Shown here one piece after another: positions 1 through 11,621 of a stretch of 64,000 bases of DNA. Origin of the DNA: Malus domestica (Eukaryota; Streptophyta; Magnoliopsida; Rosales; Rosaceae). The first letter of the stretch is position 1, and each line of letters begins with the position of its first letter. The notes under the pieces were generated by a model, which saw only the letters and a program-made list of their open reading frames with translations, did no database searches and was not told the origin of the DNA. The translations under genes were made by a program, and so were the position numbers. Location: the NCBI RefSeq assembly GCF_042453785.1, contig NC_091663.1, positions 36,787,001 through 36,851,000 of the forward strand, read 5' to 3'.

Positions 1-119
1 CAAAATAAATAGGCTGGAATGTTGTGTAGAGGGCGAATGCCCATAAGCCCAAAACAGCTCTAATCAGGCGATCAAAAGTACGCCCAATACTCCAAAATTA
101 TTAGGCAACCCGCCGCTAT

Positions 120-262
120 TACTACCAACCAGGTGATGAAATGTACAACTCGTACTCTAATATCATTTGGCAACTAGCCATTCATGCCACCAACCAGGTG
201 ATGAAATGTACAACCCGTACTCTCTCATGCCACCAACCAGGTGATCAAAAGTACGCCCAGTA
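120..262. repeat. Degenerate short tandem repeat (accaaccaggtgat unit)
   Basis: The phrase accaaccaggtgat followed by gaaatgtacaac or caaaagtacgcc recurs at least three times, each copy ending near cgtactc. It lies upstream of an LTR-like region and is probably internal, non-coding sequence of an old LTR element. No reading frame is supported. Confidence 0.5.
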
Positions 263-269
263 CTTCAAA

Positions 270-500
270 TTATACATGAGCATTACTCATGTCATTCATA
301 CATAAACATTCATGAGCATCACTCATGACAATCATACATAAACATTCATGACCATCATTCATGTCAACATTCATGACCATCATTCATGTCAACATTCATG
401 AGCATCACTCATGTTAACATTCATAAGCATCACTCATGTCAACATCCATAAGCATCACTCATGTCAATCAAACATTCATGAGCATCACTCATGACAATTA
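270..500. repeat. Minisatellite of about 25 bp
   Basis: Units of the form aacattcatgagcatcactc, spaced by atgtc or atgaca, repeat about eight times with small changes. A shorter agcttcaaagcttcac repeat follows at about 500-575. Both sit in the non-coding flank of the LTR-like region and look like replication-slippage products within an old retroelement. Confidence 0.7.
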
Positions 501-742
501 GCTTCAAAAGCTTCATTTACAGAGCTCCAGCTTCAAAGCTTCACTTACAAAAGCTTCACCTACAAAGCTTCAGTGCAGGGTATACAAATACCGCCTCCGA
601 ACAACCGCCATTTCGGCCCATACACGGATTCAATTTGAAGTCTCCAGCCAACAGACTATATTGACCGAAGACTTGGGGGACTACATTATGTACCAAATAT
701 TGGGCCTCAACTGGGCCTCATGAAAAATACTTGGGGGACTTA

Positions 743-947
743 GCCCATTATTTATGTATTAAGGAACGAGCCCTTATTCTATAAAAGGGACTCACTCACT
801 TTCATTAGAGAGCACCCATTATTCATGTACTGAGGAGCGAACCCTTATTTTATAAAAGGGACTCCCTAACCATCATTAGAAAGCATCAACTCTAGCCCAT
901 CATTCATGTATTGAGGAGCGAGCCCTAGTTCTATAAAAGGGACTCCA
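743..947 (+). repeat. Three tandem TATA-bearing units
   Basis: Three units at about 743-793, 826-880 and 893-947 share the order cccatta, atgtatt, gagccc and tataaaagggactc. A fourth related unit with tataaaaggg lies inside the LTR at about 1191-1233. The repeated part looks like the promoter region of an LTR, so this is probably a partly amplified LTR. No coding sequence is visible. Confidence 0.55.
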
Positions 948-1169
948 TCAGCTTCAAACGCTACAAGCCGAGCCAACCAAGGCAACATAAGCCACGAGCC
1001 GAGCAGCCGAGCAGCGTGTGCTACTTCTAGTTGAGCGTCATTTCAGATTGAGTACTGCCTCATATCGAGCATCAGTTCAAGACAACATCTAGTTACTTCG
1101 GCCCACACATGAACTGAATTTCAAGTCTCCAGCCAAAAGACTCTCTTGACTGAAGACTTGGGGGACTAC

Positions 1170-1446
1170 TGTTTATACCATATTTAGGGCAAATATGTAA
1201 TTAGGGGAGGAACCCTTATTCTATAAAAGGGCATCCTCACCCTCACAAAGAAAAGGGCCTCTTCACATCCCCTAAGCTCTAAGCTCTCTCTCTCCCTCCC
1301 TCTTCAGCAGAGAAATACAATACAATCAGTGTGGACGTAACCCAAACCTTGGGTGAACCACGATACATCTTGTGTTAATTACATTACTTGCAGATTCACG
1401 GTCGGATTTACGTTGTTCCAAGACCATCTGGTTTTGTGCATCAACA
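1170..1446 (+). mobile_element. LTR-retrotransposon LTR remnant (gypsy-like), fossil
   Basis: The segment begins TGTTTATACC directly after a purine-rich stretch (cttgggggactac) that fits a polypurine tract. It carries a TATA-like tataaaaggg and ends in catcaaca. A related purine-rich stretch plus LTR start occurs at about 672-700. No protein domains lie nearby, so it is a broken, old remnant. Family assignment rests only on LTR style; a copia-type LTR is the alternative. Confidence 0.5.
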
Positions 1447-1762
1447 AAGGGTTTTTGGCAAAAGTGCTCGCTATTTGTCTACCTCAATAAAAGAGCACTC
1501 AGGTTTTGAAATTCAATCAAACATAATCATATTCCTTGTACTACTATATTTGCCCTTTATAGAGATAATTCACCCTTTTTACAAGTAAAAACTTCCACTA
1601 CTTGAAAGACGATATAACGACCAAATTAATATTGACTCTATTAGTATCAATGACGCCATACCAATATATATTATCGATGTTATATTGACATTATTAACAC
1701 CAAATTAACAATATTGACGCCACCATATCAACATTATCAAGCAGTGGTTATAGATTAGGAAC

Positions 1763-3496
1763 TGTTAAAGTCCCACATCGATGGTGAGAAAGGAAACCAA
1801 GGAGTTTAAATATGTTTACCCCACTCTAACTAATATCGAGACCTTTTGTCTTAAAACCTCACACCTGACAGATTGGGTAGGTGGTAAAGGTGGGGACAGT
1901 ATTGGTGTCATTAGAGTGGGGTGGGCCCAGTGATCCAAAACTTCTAACATGGTATCAGAGCCCACGGTTGCGAGCCCGTGCAAGCTAACGAGCTTGTGTG
2001 CAAGCCAATGAGCTTGTCACCACCGGGAAGGAAACAAGTCTGAGCTCTTAACATAGAGACGATCGTTGAGTTTCAATTGAAAACAAGTGGGCCCAACGTG
2101 AGCCGACCTCTGAGTTTCAATTACCGAAGTAGATCTCCACGTATGAACTACTAAATGAGGTTACACATAAGGGGGGTGTTAAAGTCCCACATCGGTGGTG
2201 GGAAATGAAGCCGAGGGGTTTAAATATGTTTACCCTACTCTAAAGAATATCGAAGCCTTTTTTGGTAAAACCTCACACCTGACAGATTGGGCAGGTGGTA
2301 AAGGTGAGGACAGTATCGGTGTCGTTAAAGTGGGGGCGGACCCGGTTATCCAAAAATTCCAACATGGTAGTAGAGCCCACGATTTTGGGCCCGTGCAAGC
2401 CAACGAGCTTATCACCCAAAAGAAAACAAGTCTGAACTCTTAATATAGAGACGATCGCTGAGTTCCATTGAAAACAAGTGGGCCCAACGTGAGCTGACCT
2501 CTGAGTTTCAATTACCGATGTGGATCTCCACGTGTGAACCACTAAATGAGGTTACACGTGAGGGGGAGTGAAGAAAACCAAATGGGTTTAAATATGATTA
2601 CCCTACTATAACTAATACTGAGGTCTTTTGTGGTAAAACCCTACACCTGACGGAACCACTAAATGAGGTTACACGTGAGGGGGAGTGTTAAAGTCCCACA
2701 TCAGTGGGGTGAAGAAAACCAAATGGGTTTAAATATGATTACCATACTCTAACTAATACCAAGGCCTTTTGTGGTAAAACTCCACACTTGCGGATTGGGT
2801 AGGTGATAAAAGTGGGGACAATATCAGTGTCGTTAAAGTGGGGCGGGCCCGACGATCAAAAAATTCCAACATGAGGTTACACTTGAGGGGGAGTGTTAAG
2901 AATCCCACATCGGTGGGTTCAAAGAAACCCAATGGGTTTAAATAGTATTATCCTACTCTAACTAATACTGAGACATTTTGTGATAAAACCCCACACCCGA
3001 CGGATTGGGTAGGTGGCAAAGTTGGGGACAATATCGATGTCGTTAAAGTGGGGCGGGCCCGGCGATCCAACAATTCAAACATAGTATCAAAGTCCACGAT
3101 TGTGGGCTCGTGCAAGCCAACGAGCTTGTGTGCAAGCCAATGAGTTTGTCACCACCGGGAAGGAAACAAGTTTGAGCTCTTAACATAGAGACGACTGCTG
3201 AGTTTCAATTGAAAACAAGCAGGCCCAACGTGAGCCAACCTCTGAGTTTCAATTACTGATATGGATCTTCACATATGAACCACCAAATGAGGTTACACGT
3301 GAGGGGGAGTGTTAAAGTCCCACATCGGTGGTGGTAAAGGAAACCAAGGGGTTTAAATATGTTTACCCCACTCTAATTAATACCAATGCCTTTTGTGGTA
3401 AAACCTCACACCTGACAGATTGGGCAGGTGGTAAAGGTGGGGACAGTATCGGTGTCGTTAGAGTGGGGTGGGCTCGGCAATCCAAAAATTCCAACA
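1763..3496 (+). mobile_element. TRIM retroelement concatemer, fossil
   Basis: A chain of short LTRs of about 187 bp beginning TGTTAAAGTCCCACATCGG alternates with spacers of about 230 bp. The spacers begin with a tRNA-Met-type primer-binding site (TGGTATCAGAGC at 1950) and end in a purine tract (gagggggag). LTR copies lie at 1763-1949, 2177-2364, 2686-2871, 2894-3081 and 3310-3496, with a partial copy near 2570-2654. Some spacers are shortened. There is no coding capacity, as is normal for terminal-repeat retrotransposons in miniature. The outer flanks (ggaac and ggaca) are not a convincing target duplication. Uneven recombination between LTRs is the likely origin. Confidence 0.85.
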
Positions 3497-4547
3497 GGAC
3501 AAAAGGTTCCTCTTGATTGGAGCAGTGGCTGTAAAATAAGAACCCTAATTGATGAACCTGAATTGCTAGTTTCAAATTTTGGATCCGCGGATGAGGGTTA
3601 ATGGACTGATAATGACGATGTGTTTAATTTGGAACCACACCAAATTAGACAGGATTGCATAGGCAGGAGGATGGTTGCAAAGTGACAACACATTTGCAAG
3701 TATTGTTAAGTATTTCCCGGTGACAACTCCCTTTAACCTTGGCTTTCAATATCCAATTGGAGAGAGTGAGAGATGCGTGAAGATGGGTTGCAGAGTGTGT
3801 GAGAGAGGCGGAACAAGGGGTGAATAAAACCTATCTAAAAAGGAGTCAAGTTTCATACAACCCTATGCCAAAATGATTATGTTTGATTGAATTTCAAAAA
3901 CCTGAGTATTTTAATTTAGCTAGGCAAAGAGTGAGTACTTTTGCCAAAACTATAACTTGAACTTGGAATACTTGGACGGTGAGTTTTCTCATACGGTTTT
4001 GGCAAAGGCCTCGCTGCGATCGCCCCAAACTTTGTCCCAGGGACGTCTGCATCCCATTGGTGGTCGGAAGGCCAATCTCGATCCGCTTGTTGCTCGAACA
4101 TCGGGGATTCGCTCATGAACACGTTAGTCATATCAGGTCCATCCATTATCATTTAACAATTGTTATTAGCATCTTAAAATAGTCATTATGCAATTGAGTA
4201 AAGCTGGGAAACCACATTTTTAAACCACATTGATGTACTATCTCATGTGACAAGTGATGTATACAGCCATTATCAAATAAGATAGATTTGTTAATTAACG
4301 TGATATGTATATATGACTTACCAGTTACCACGTATGTGATCATAATTTTTTTTAAAGTTTTATGTAACGAAAATGTATAACTTCGTGTACATAAGTTACT
4401 GTTTATTTATTTTTGACTAACAACCCTATATTATTGTATGTATTGATTAATTGCCAGAGCATCACTAAGGCGACATAAGGATTCCCAAGGCCTCTTATAA
4501 ACCTCACCCGTGTGATTTTTGTTAGATAATGAGTATGATAGTGGGAG
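3497..4547. other. Intergenic stretch without a recognised gene
   Basis: No supported gene. An open frame on the minus strand at 3916-4152 has unusually GC-rich codons for this neighbourhood, but it resembles no family I recognise and has no splice context. It may be a decayed element fragment. Confidence 0.4.
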
Positions 4548-4557
4548 TTAGAACCAG

Positions 4558-4920
4558 GAGTAAATTATAGGAATGGTCCTTCAACTAAAAATTCATTAAC
4601 ATTCGTCCCTTAACTCATCAAAAAGTGCAGTTATGATCCGTCAACTAAAAATCTATTATCAATGGTCCATCAACTTTAATCCAACTGGAGAAACAGTCCA
4701 TCAACTTTAACCCAATTGGAGAAATGATCTCTTAGCTTTAACCCAATTGTAGCAGTGATCCTTCCAACATAACTTATTTTGAAAAATTCTAATGAAGTTG
4801 ACGAAAATGACCATAGTTACACGTTTTGATGAGTTGAGGGACCAATGGTAATGAATTTTTAGTTGAGGGATCATTGCTCCAATTTGATTAAAGTTGAGAG
4901 ACCATTGCTACAATTTACTC
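4558..4920. mobile_element. Mutator-type MITE, copy 1
   Basis: A 363-bp element with long inverted termini (gagtaaattatag at the left, tacaatttactc at the right). The inner sequence repeats the caatggtccctcaacta motif in both orientations. It is flanked by ttagaaccag (4548-4557) and ttaaaaccag (4921-4930), a 10-bp target duplication with one mismatch. A second copy is at 29908-30371. It is non-coding. Mutator-like origin is inferred from the 9-10 bp duplication. Confidence 0.8.
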
Positions 4921-5929
4921 TTAAAACCAGTCATAGTGTTTCAAATTGGTATGGAAATGTTTTGTTGAAGAGTGTAAAGTTGTCCTAATTTATTTGGGAT
5001 ATGAACCTTTAATTAAATTCTGATACTTGACACTCATAGTTGGATTGGAATTGTGTGTCAATTTTCTACGCTGATTTTAGTAGGAAAATCACTATGATTG
5101 TTTCAACATAAATAGTGGTAATGTTCTCATAAAACAACCGCTTATTATGGAATTAGACCTATTGTAAGCCAATTATATTGTTTCTCAAGAGAGAAAAAGC
5201 TTACTGTTGAAGTTATGACTTCATCTTCATCGTTTGTTAAAGGTCAGATTTATTTCTTACAATTTTTCACTAATCGACCCTTGTGCTAACACAGCCACTT
5301 ATCCCTCCATTTGACCGTTATGCTAATATACAGCCAATTATCTGTTAGCATCGCATGTACTCACTTATGATGACCTAGTGGGTTATGTTGCCCCCACTCC
5401 AACCCTCACCACCCTTGCTTCTCGCAGGGCACGTACCTGTGAACTAATCAATTAGAGAATTGTTATGCTGTTCTTTCTATACCCATCACACTTGGGGATG
5501 AGAATCGGACAGTCACTAACGTCCTGTCAGCAGATGTAAATTCGCTGGTGCATGCAAGGACGCCATGTGAGATCTTGAGGATTTTGTATGGGACTGGATA
5601 TGAAGGATTGTATGGCGGATTTTTCCCTAAGGAGCAAATGGCCAAGTTGCAAAGATCTGCCTTGTCATTGCTGGAGATTCCGATAAGCAAAAGCACATTA
5701 AGCCTCTAATTTAAGCTATGGATTTATTTGTGCTCAATAATACAAACGCTGATTTGTGTAGCTGCGTGCAATTGCAGGTTAGAAGTATTCTGCTAACTTA
5801 CACCTTATGCTTGATTAGAATTTAATAATCATATGTATGCCACCAAGAATCTTATAATTAAACTATTAATAAAAAAAAGGAAATAAGGCCGATTTTGATT
5901 ATCTTTCAGCCTAACACAATAATATAGAG

Positions 5930-6085
5930 CTCGTTTTGAAATGCTTTTAAAATAACTGAAAGCACTTTTGGTGAAATTAATTTTGGATTTTAAAAACACT
6001 AGTGTTTTTCAGGATCCACTTAAATTTTTACGAATGATTGGTTTCAAAAACACTTTCAGTCATTTTGAAAACACTTCCAAATTAA
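5930..6085. repeat. Foldback MITE-like repeat, cttttaaaa/gcacttt family
   Basis: The sequence has inverted halves built on tgcttttaaaataactgaaa and its complement (ttcagtcattttgaaaacac). Similar foldback repeats occur at about 9838-9983 (inside a GH3 intron), 21113-21310 and 59389-59571. The exact ends and target duplications were not resolved. Confidence 0.45.
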
Positions 6086-8295
6086 CTCTAATAGGCGACT
6101 TAAAAAATAGCAATACTGGTTAAATTATGCAGGTGGATAACGCAATCACACTTTGATGTTTCTCATAATTAGATGCCAAATCACATCCAAGTCCACCCCA
6201 ATATCCATTGATGATTTGTTGGTGATCATAAGCATATAATAGTGCGTATTTGCATTATCTGCTCGAGCATTTAATTAGTTGCTTTTGCCTTTTCTTTATC
6301 GTCTTTGGCCTGTAAAGATGCTTGAGAAGTGGGTATTTGACACCACTCGATGTGGCGAAGGGAAGAAAGGACTAAAACCATGTTTGTCAAAGAGAAAGAT
6401 ATATGGTCTTTGCCTAAGGAGATCTTTCCCTTCCTATTTGTTTGTTACATGATCCATGTAAACATATATGATTAATAATTGCGTTCCCAAGGTGGGAATG
6501 CACATATTTCACCTCTCGCAAATAATATATTTTTACCTTATAAGTTTTATAATTAGAATAGCTCATTTTTTCAATCATCATTTGAAGACTATCTCTACAA
6601 AAAATTATTTGAATTAGAGATTGTTTATGCATTCAAATATATAGAATCAATCGATGGTGTGAGTACCAAATAACATATTCATGATGAACTGTCCATTTTT
6701 TTAATACATTCAGATGAGTAAACAATTTGAGACTTGAATGATTTTTTTGTAGGAATGATTTCTGAATTTTATTTGTCTTTTGATTTCCTCCTAAATGATT
6801 TCAACGTTTTCAAGGTACAGCTAGTGCATGGTGACTCGCTTTCTGTCTCTCTATAGTGGCGCACGTCCGTCTCTTGTAAAGCCCAAACTTTAGGGTAAAA
6901 GTAGTAAACAGAAAAATTGAGATCCTTCATGTTCCTCCAACCCTAATTCGCCCAAGTCCAAAAGAGTTTTCCTTTTGCATGCGCATGCTTGTGCAGACCT
7001 GAACATGGTGTCAGATCGGTATATGTACAGATTCTACACACACTTTATAACGATTGATTATCTCCATGACTACGCTCAAATTGCAAACAGTGTGGGACAC
7101 AGCACCTGAAAATCTTGTGGAACTAGTTCAACCACATATATAATTTGAACATGCAACGTGCACAATTGTGGCATTATTGTGGACTGAGTCGTGTCTTAAC
7201 CGATCGAGTGCCATATTATCCTGAGACCAAAATGATCGATCATGACAAGCACATGCAAATGCGTACTAGTTAGTACAGTTGTCGGAGACCGTTTTTGTGT
7301 CTACGTGATCCATCAGTTGCTGCCTCTGGGTATCCAATATTGTTGTGGCCAAAGTTGGGGAATTATATAAGAGTAGCTTCTTAACAGGATTCCGTTATAT
7401 TCGCCGTTTATTTTCTTTATTAACATCTAAAATCGTATATAGGAAAAATTATTCAATTTGGAGCAGTGGTGGAGACAAGATTTTACGTGAGAAGGGACCT
7501 CACATAATAAATGGATCGTACTTACAAGAGTATAATACATGCTTGGAGTTGTAAGATAATTAATTTTCTGAGGCGCTAAATGCTTTTTCCACATTGAAAT
7601 TAACTTCCAATATCAAGTCAATGAAAAATGTTAAGAGATTGGGGGAGGCTAAAATGCTTTTGTGAGTCTTCTTGGCCTCCTGAAGGGGTGGATAATCGTG
7701 GTTTGCCATCAATTGTCCCATTTAAAAAAAAAAATATTAGGAGACTGTTTTTCAACCAAATTTTGGAGACCATCATGTCATATGAAATTATGGTTCAAGT
7801 AGTCTCTCTGGTATCACCCTGACTCAATATAGAAGGAATTGAGAATTTTCGAACAAAAAAATAAAAAGAATGGATTTGGAATTTGGAGAACAAATGTATG
7901 AACTTTTAAAAATTTTGTAAAAAATTAAAAGAGAACATAGAGATTTACAAACTTTAATATATATTGTTCTGGGTTGGGATTGGGAGTGGGAGGACAAAAT
8001 ATATGAAATTTCAAGAAGGGGGTGAGGAAGAGCTCAAAGTTTATTATTCTTCAATTGGACAATGTGAGATATTTTTTTTATAAAACTAAACTAGACTTTA
8101 AGTTTTAATTTTAAGAGATTGATTCTTTTATTAAATAAGATGTTAAGATGTTAAATTTAGTTTTAGGATGACTGTTGTTGGAATTGAAAAGAAAAAGAGT
8201 CCTTTTGTTTTAACTATTGGTGAATAGAATTTAAGAGTTTTGTAAAAAGAAGTATAGTACTAAGTTTACCAAAAAAAAGGTATAATACTAAGTTT

Positions 8296-8297
<2 letters not shown>

Positions 8298-8332
<35 letters not shown>

Positions 8333-8350
8333 TATAATATATATATAAAA
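8298..8350. repeat. (TA)n microsatellite
   Basis: At least 13 uninterrupted AT dinucleotides are followed by imperfect tatataa repeats. It is likely to vary in length between individuals. Confidence 0.9.
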
Positions 8351-9209
8351 TAGTAAGAAAAAAAGGCTGAAAGAGTGAGGGTAGGCCTAGGCCTATGTCG
8401 GTCTTATAGCGCTTACTTCTTCCTTTGATTCGGAGATCGTTCAACCCTTCATATGGACCAAATGAATGAATGGTTCACTATGAGAATGCTACTTGTTATC
8501 CATCAATTGGTTTGACACAGATGGACATCAAGGTCATCATTCTCTTTGGTTTGCACAACCAAAAAATTATTCAAAGGATCTACAAGAAGATAAAAAAAAA
8601 ATACGATATTGTATCAAAACTTATGTGCAAAATAATATGAAAATATCCTCTAAATGATCTTCAAGTTGAATAAGTTTTAGCAGATATGATCTTTAGATGA
8701 TGATAAAAAAGAATAAATAGTTCGGATTATTTTATACGGTGAAAATATATTAATCATAAGTGAGAGGATAGACACAAACATTATCCAATATTTTATTTTT
8801 TTAGAAAAATTGGTTTCAACCCAAAACCAAAACCAAAACCATAAGCATATTTTATTATTAAACCTTTTTTTTGGGGAATTTTCAATTTATAACCATTGAC
8901 CATTTTTTCACATCAGATGATGATGAGTCAGCCTATGTTTATATGTTTATTATTTCAATTAATCAATCTTTTCTTTTTACCTATTTAACTTTATACACGT
9001 TTTTTCTGTACCCATTACATGATTTAATGTGAAAAAATGATGAATACATAATCAAATTAAGGTGCGTATCATATGGGCTGCAAATGCATATTTAAACTTA
9101 TTGCACCAACAGCTTATAGGTGCAGAATCTTTATTGGTTCAGTAGCAGGAAAATGAAGACTAACAAAAAGAGTCCTAATCTTGACTATGATCATTAACAC
9201 ACTCTGAGT

Positions 9210-11621
9210 CTAAGGGATCCACTTAGGATCTCTTGGACTAAAGAAACATGCCTTCACATTAGAATCAAGCAGCTTAAGCGCCTTATTCGACTTGATGCAC
9301 CTCGGCGTTTTATATTGATTGATCGAACCCCCTTGGCTGATGAAATAGTCCATCAACGCGTCGAATGACCCAGGCTCCACCACCCGAATCTCAAGCGGCC
9401 CTACGGACTTGTCATACGCGCGGCACCGGCGATAGATGTAGTCAAGTTCCTCTTCGACAGCAATGCAGCATTCTTGCATCACCTTATCATCAAGTGGGGC
9501 TGTTGAGTCCACCATTGATCCATGGTATATAATTTCCCAATACATTACGTAGTGGCCGGGTAGACGTGACGTATCCGCGTAGCTAGTGTATTCCACAAGA
9601 AGAGCATTGAAGGGTTTTAACAACTTTTTTGCTACAGAAACGCTCTTGTGCAAGTCCTCCTCATTAGTTTTGTCAGTATCAATGCTGAGAACAACATTCC
9701 TCCGACAGATGAACCGAAATTGTGGTGCTTTATTGTGAAATCCAGTCACTTGGAGCACATCACCGACTCGATGACGATACAGTCCTGATTAATGGTTCAT
9801 CAGACTCAAAACAATTAACTAAGTAGGTACTAAACAATCTTAGGGTATGTTTGTGAGTGCTTTTGTAAGAATCAGAAATATTGGTTTTGTAACTCAAAAA
9901 CACATAAAATTGTTCTACTATAAGCATTCTTGGTTTCCCAAAAGCGTCTTTCGCCACTCTAAAAGCACTCCTAAACGAGCACTTTAATTAGGAGAAAAAG
10001 AAATTAATGAAGTAGTGCTGAAACAAAATTAATATAAGTTTACCAGCAAAGGTGGTAACCACCAGTTCATAATAGCAGCCAAGGCTCACTTGCACCAAAT
10101 CAACAAGTTTGTCATTACGCACCTCCTCATCATCATCTATGTTCATGAGCCGAGTCCCATTCTCTCTCAAAGGTATGAATTCAAAATACCCCATATTCGG
10201 CAAAAGGGTAAACGACACGTCAGCGGGGTCAGACAAGGGCTTCAAGTTAACGCCAAAGTAGCACTCTGAGGAAGCATACATGGTGCAAACCAAGGGAAGT
10301 TTTCCATCACTATAGTACTCTAGAGCTGGGATATATTGTGCCATAGACCCCGTGACAACAGCCTCAATGTACTTCGCTTTAGGCCAAAGCTGGCATAAAA
10401 TTCCCTTCCATGATGGAAGGCTACAAATTTCATTGATCTCATCGGCTAGACTAGGGTTAGGGACAGAAATTAAGGGAGCCATTGATGACCGGCATTCTGG
10501 GTCTGTGATCAAAGGGTCTAATTGGCCGGTACGGATGTCATTGCAAAAGTTGATCCAATTTCGTTCTAGGAACGAAATGGCTCGGAGAAAGGCGGATGCA
10601 AAGACGGCGCCAAGCCTCAGGACTTGGTGGCGGTGGACTATACCGGATAGGAGTTGGCAATACATGCTTTGGTTGCTGTCATTGCAAAAAATTGTCTGGT
10701 CGGGACTTGTGCAATTGTTGAAAGGGTCAGGGCTACGACACTTGAAGTGGCTGCTCTTGTAGTAGCTGGTAAGTACCGTTCGAGCTGGTAAGCCGCAAGG
10801 TGTTGACATTTCTGCCTTCACAAAGTAGAGGAACATAGCCTTGCCCTCATCCAGTCCAGGGACATACCTGCAGTTAGAATATCAAACACGTGGGTATAAC
10901 TGTATATATATACTTTTGCATATCAAGATAGATACATATACATCCTACTGGGTTCCGTAAACTTATTGGCACCCCAAAAAGGTCCTTCTAGCCTTTTTTT
11001 GTTAATAAAAACACAAGAGAGATATTTCCCTTAGACAAGTTCATAGGGACTACATATTTTTTAAGTGCCGATAACAGTTCCTTATACTATAGTTACAATC
11101 TTAGGTCAATAAATTAATGGACAGAGTAGTTATGATATTTAACTGGTTCATAATTGGCATAATGAGATTATATAGAAAGGTTCTACGATCCAGATCTTCT
11201 GCGATCGACGGCATCATCTTGGGCTCTCTTCCTGAAGTTCCTGAACTGCAAATGCAATAAGCCAAGTGAGTAAAAAAAATTGATAAAAAAGAAATAGAAA
11301 AACAAGTAAACAAAGGAAAAGGCAGAGCTACCTGCACAATATTTCAGTTATGGGGTGGCCAGTAATGAGAGACGAGTCTTCACCATTAGTAATCCTTTTG
11401 ATGTAAGGCTGAATGGCCTTGTAATTAATGACAGGAACACATAGCTTAAAATCTGATACATCTTTTGATCCCTTCATATACTTACTCAAATACTCGGTTT
11501 TCGAATTTCGTGTTAAGATCTCTTTCAAAATGTCCAACTGAACTCTACCAGCCTTGGCTGTGAGCCTCTCAATCTCCTTCAATGCCTCCTCGCCTTTGTA
11601 CTCCAGTTTCTTCCCGTCCAT
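9210..11621 (-). CDS. GH3.17: GH3 family IAA-amido synthetase
   Basis: The enzyme conjugates indole-3-acetic acid to amino acids through an acyl-adenylate, lowering free auxin in the cytosol. Four exons on the minus strand (11621-11332, 11245-11144, 10867-10044, 9784-9210) give 596 residues, normal for the family. Visible motifs are the ATP-binding SSGTSGREPK (about residues 97-106), YASSECYFGVN (about 328), LYRHRVGDVL (about 405) and TDKTNEEDL. The PRCIKSNKALKLLDS tail most resembles Arabidopsis GH3.17 (IAA-glutamate type) from memory. Introns obey GT-AG and the frame is intact. The last intron carries a foldback MITE at about 9838-9983. A TATA-like motif lies at about 11680-11690 on the gene strand. 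It stands alone between gene-poor regions. Substrate choice is inferred from subfamily resemblance only. Confidence 0.9.
9838..9983. mobile_element. Foldback MITE in the last GH3 intron
   Basis: Inverted ends are gggtatgtttgtgagtgctt on the left and aaaagcactcctaaacgagc on the right. It lies wholly within the intron between the third and fourth exons of the GH3 gene and leaves the splice sites untouched. Same general family as the repeat near 5930. Confidence 0.5.

Larger units (their letters stand above)
4931..9209. other. Gene-poor AT-rich intergenic region
   Basis: No complete gene is seen. An open plus-strand stretch at about 5462-5709 encodes ordinary-looking protein (contains GYEGLYGGFFPKEQMAKL) that I do not recognise. 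Without visible exons around it, it may be a gene fragment. A small hairpin-rich repeat lies at about 5930-6085 and a TA microsatellite at 8298-8350. The final 150 bases are probably the 3' UTR of the GH3 gene. Confidence 0.5.

Noticed and set aside
270-500. CRISPR-like array
   Set aside because: Regular repeats of about 25 bp lack unique spacers and lie in a eukaryotic retroelement flank. This is a minisatellite.
10352-10762. Plus-strand 136-codon open frame opposite GH3
   Set aside because: It lies entirely antisense to the third GH3 exon, whose protein is clearly conserved. The opposite frame is a by-product of that coding sequence.
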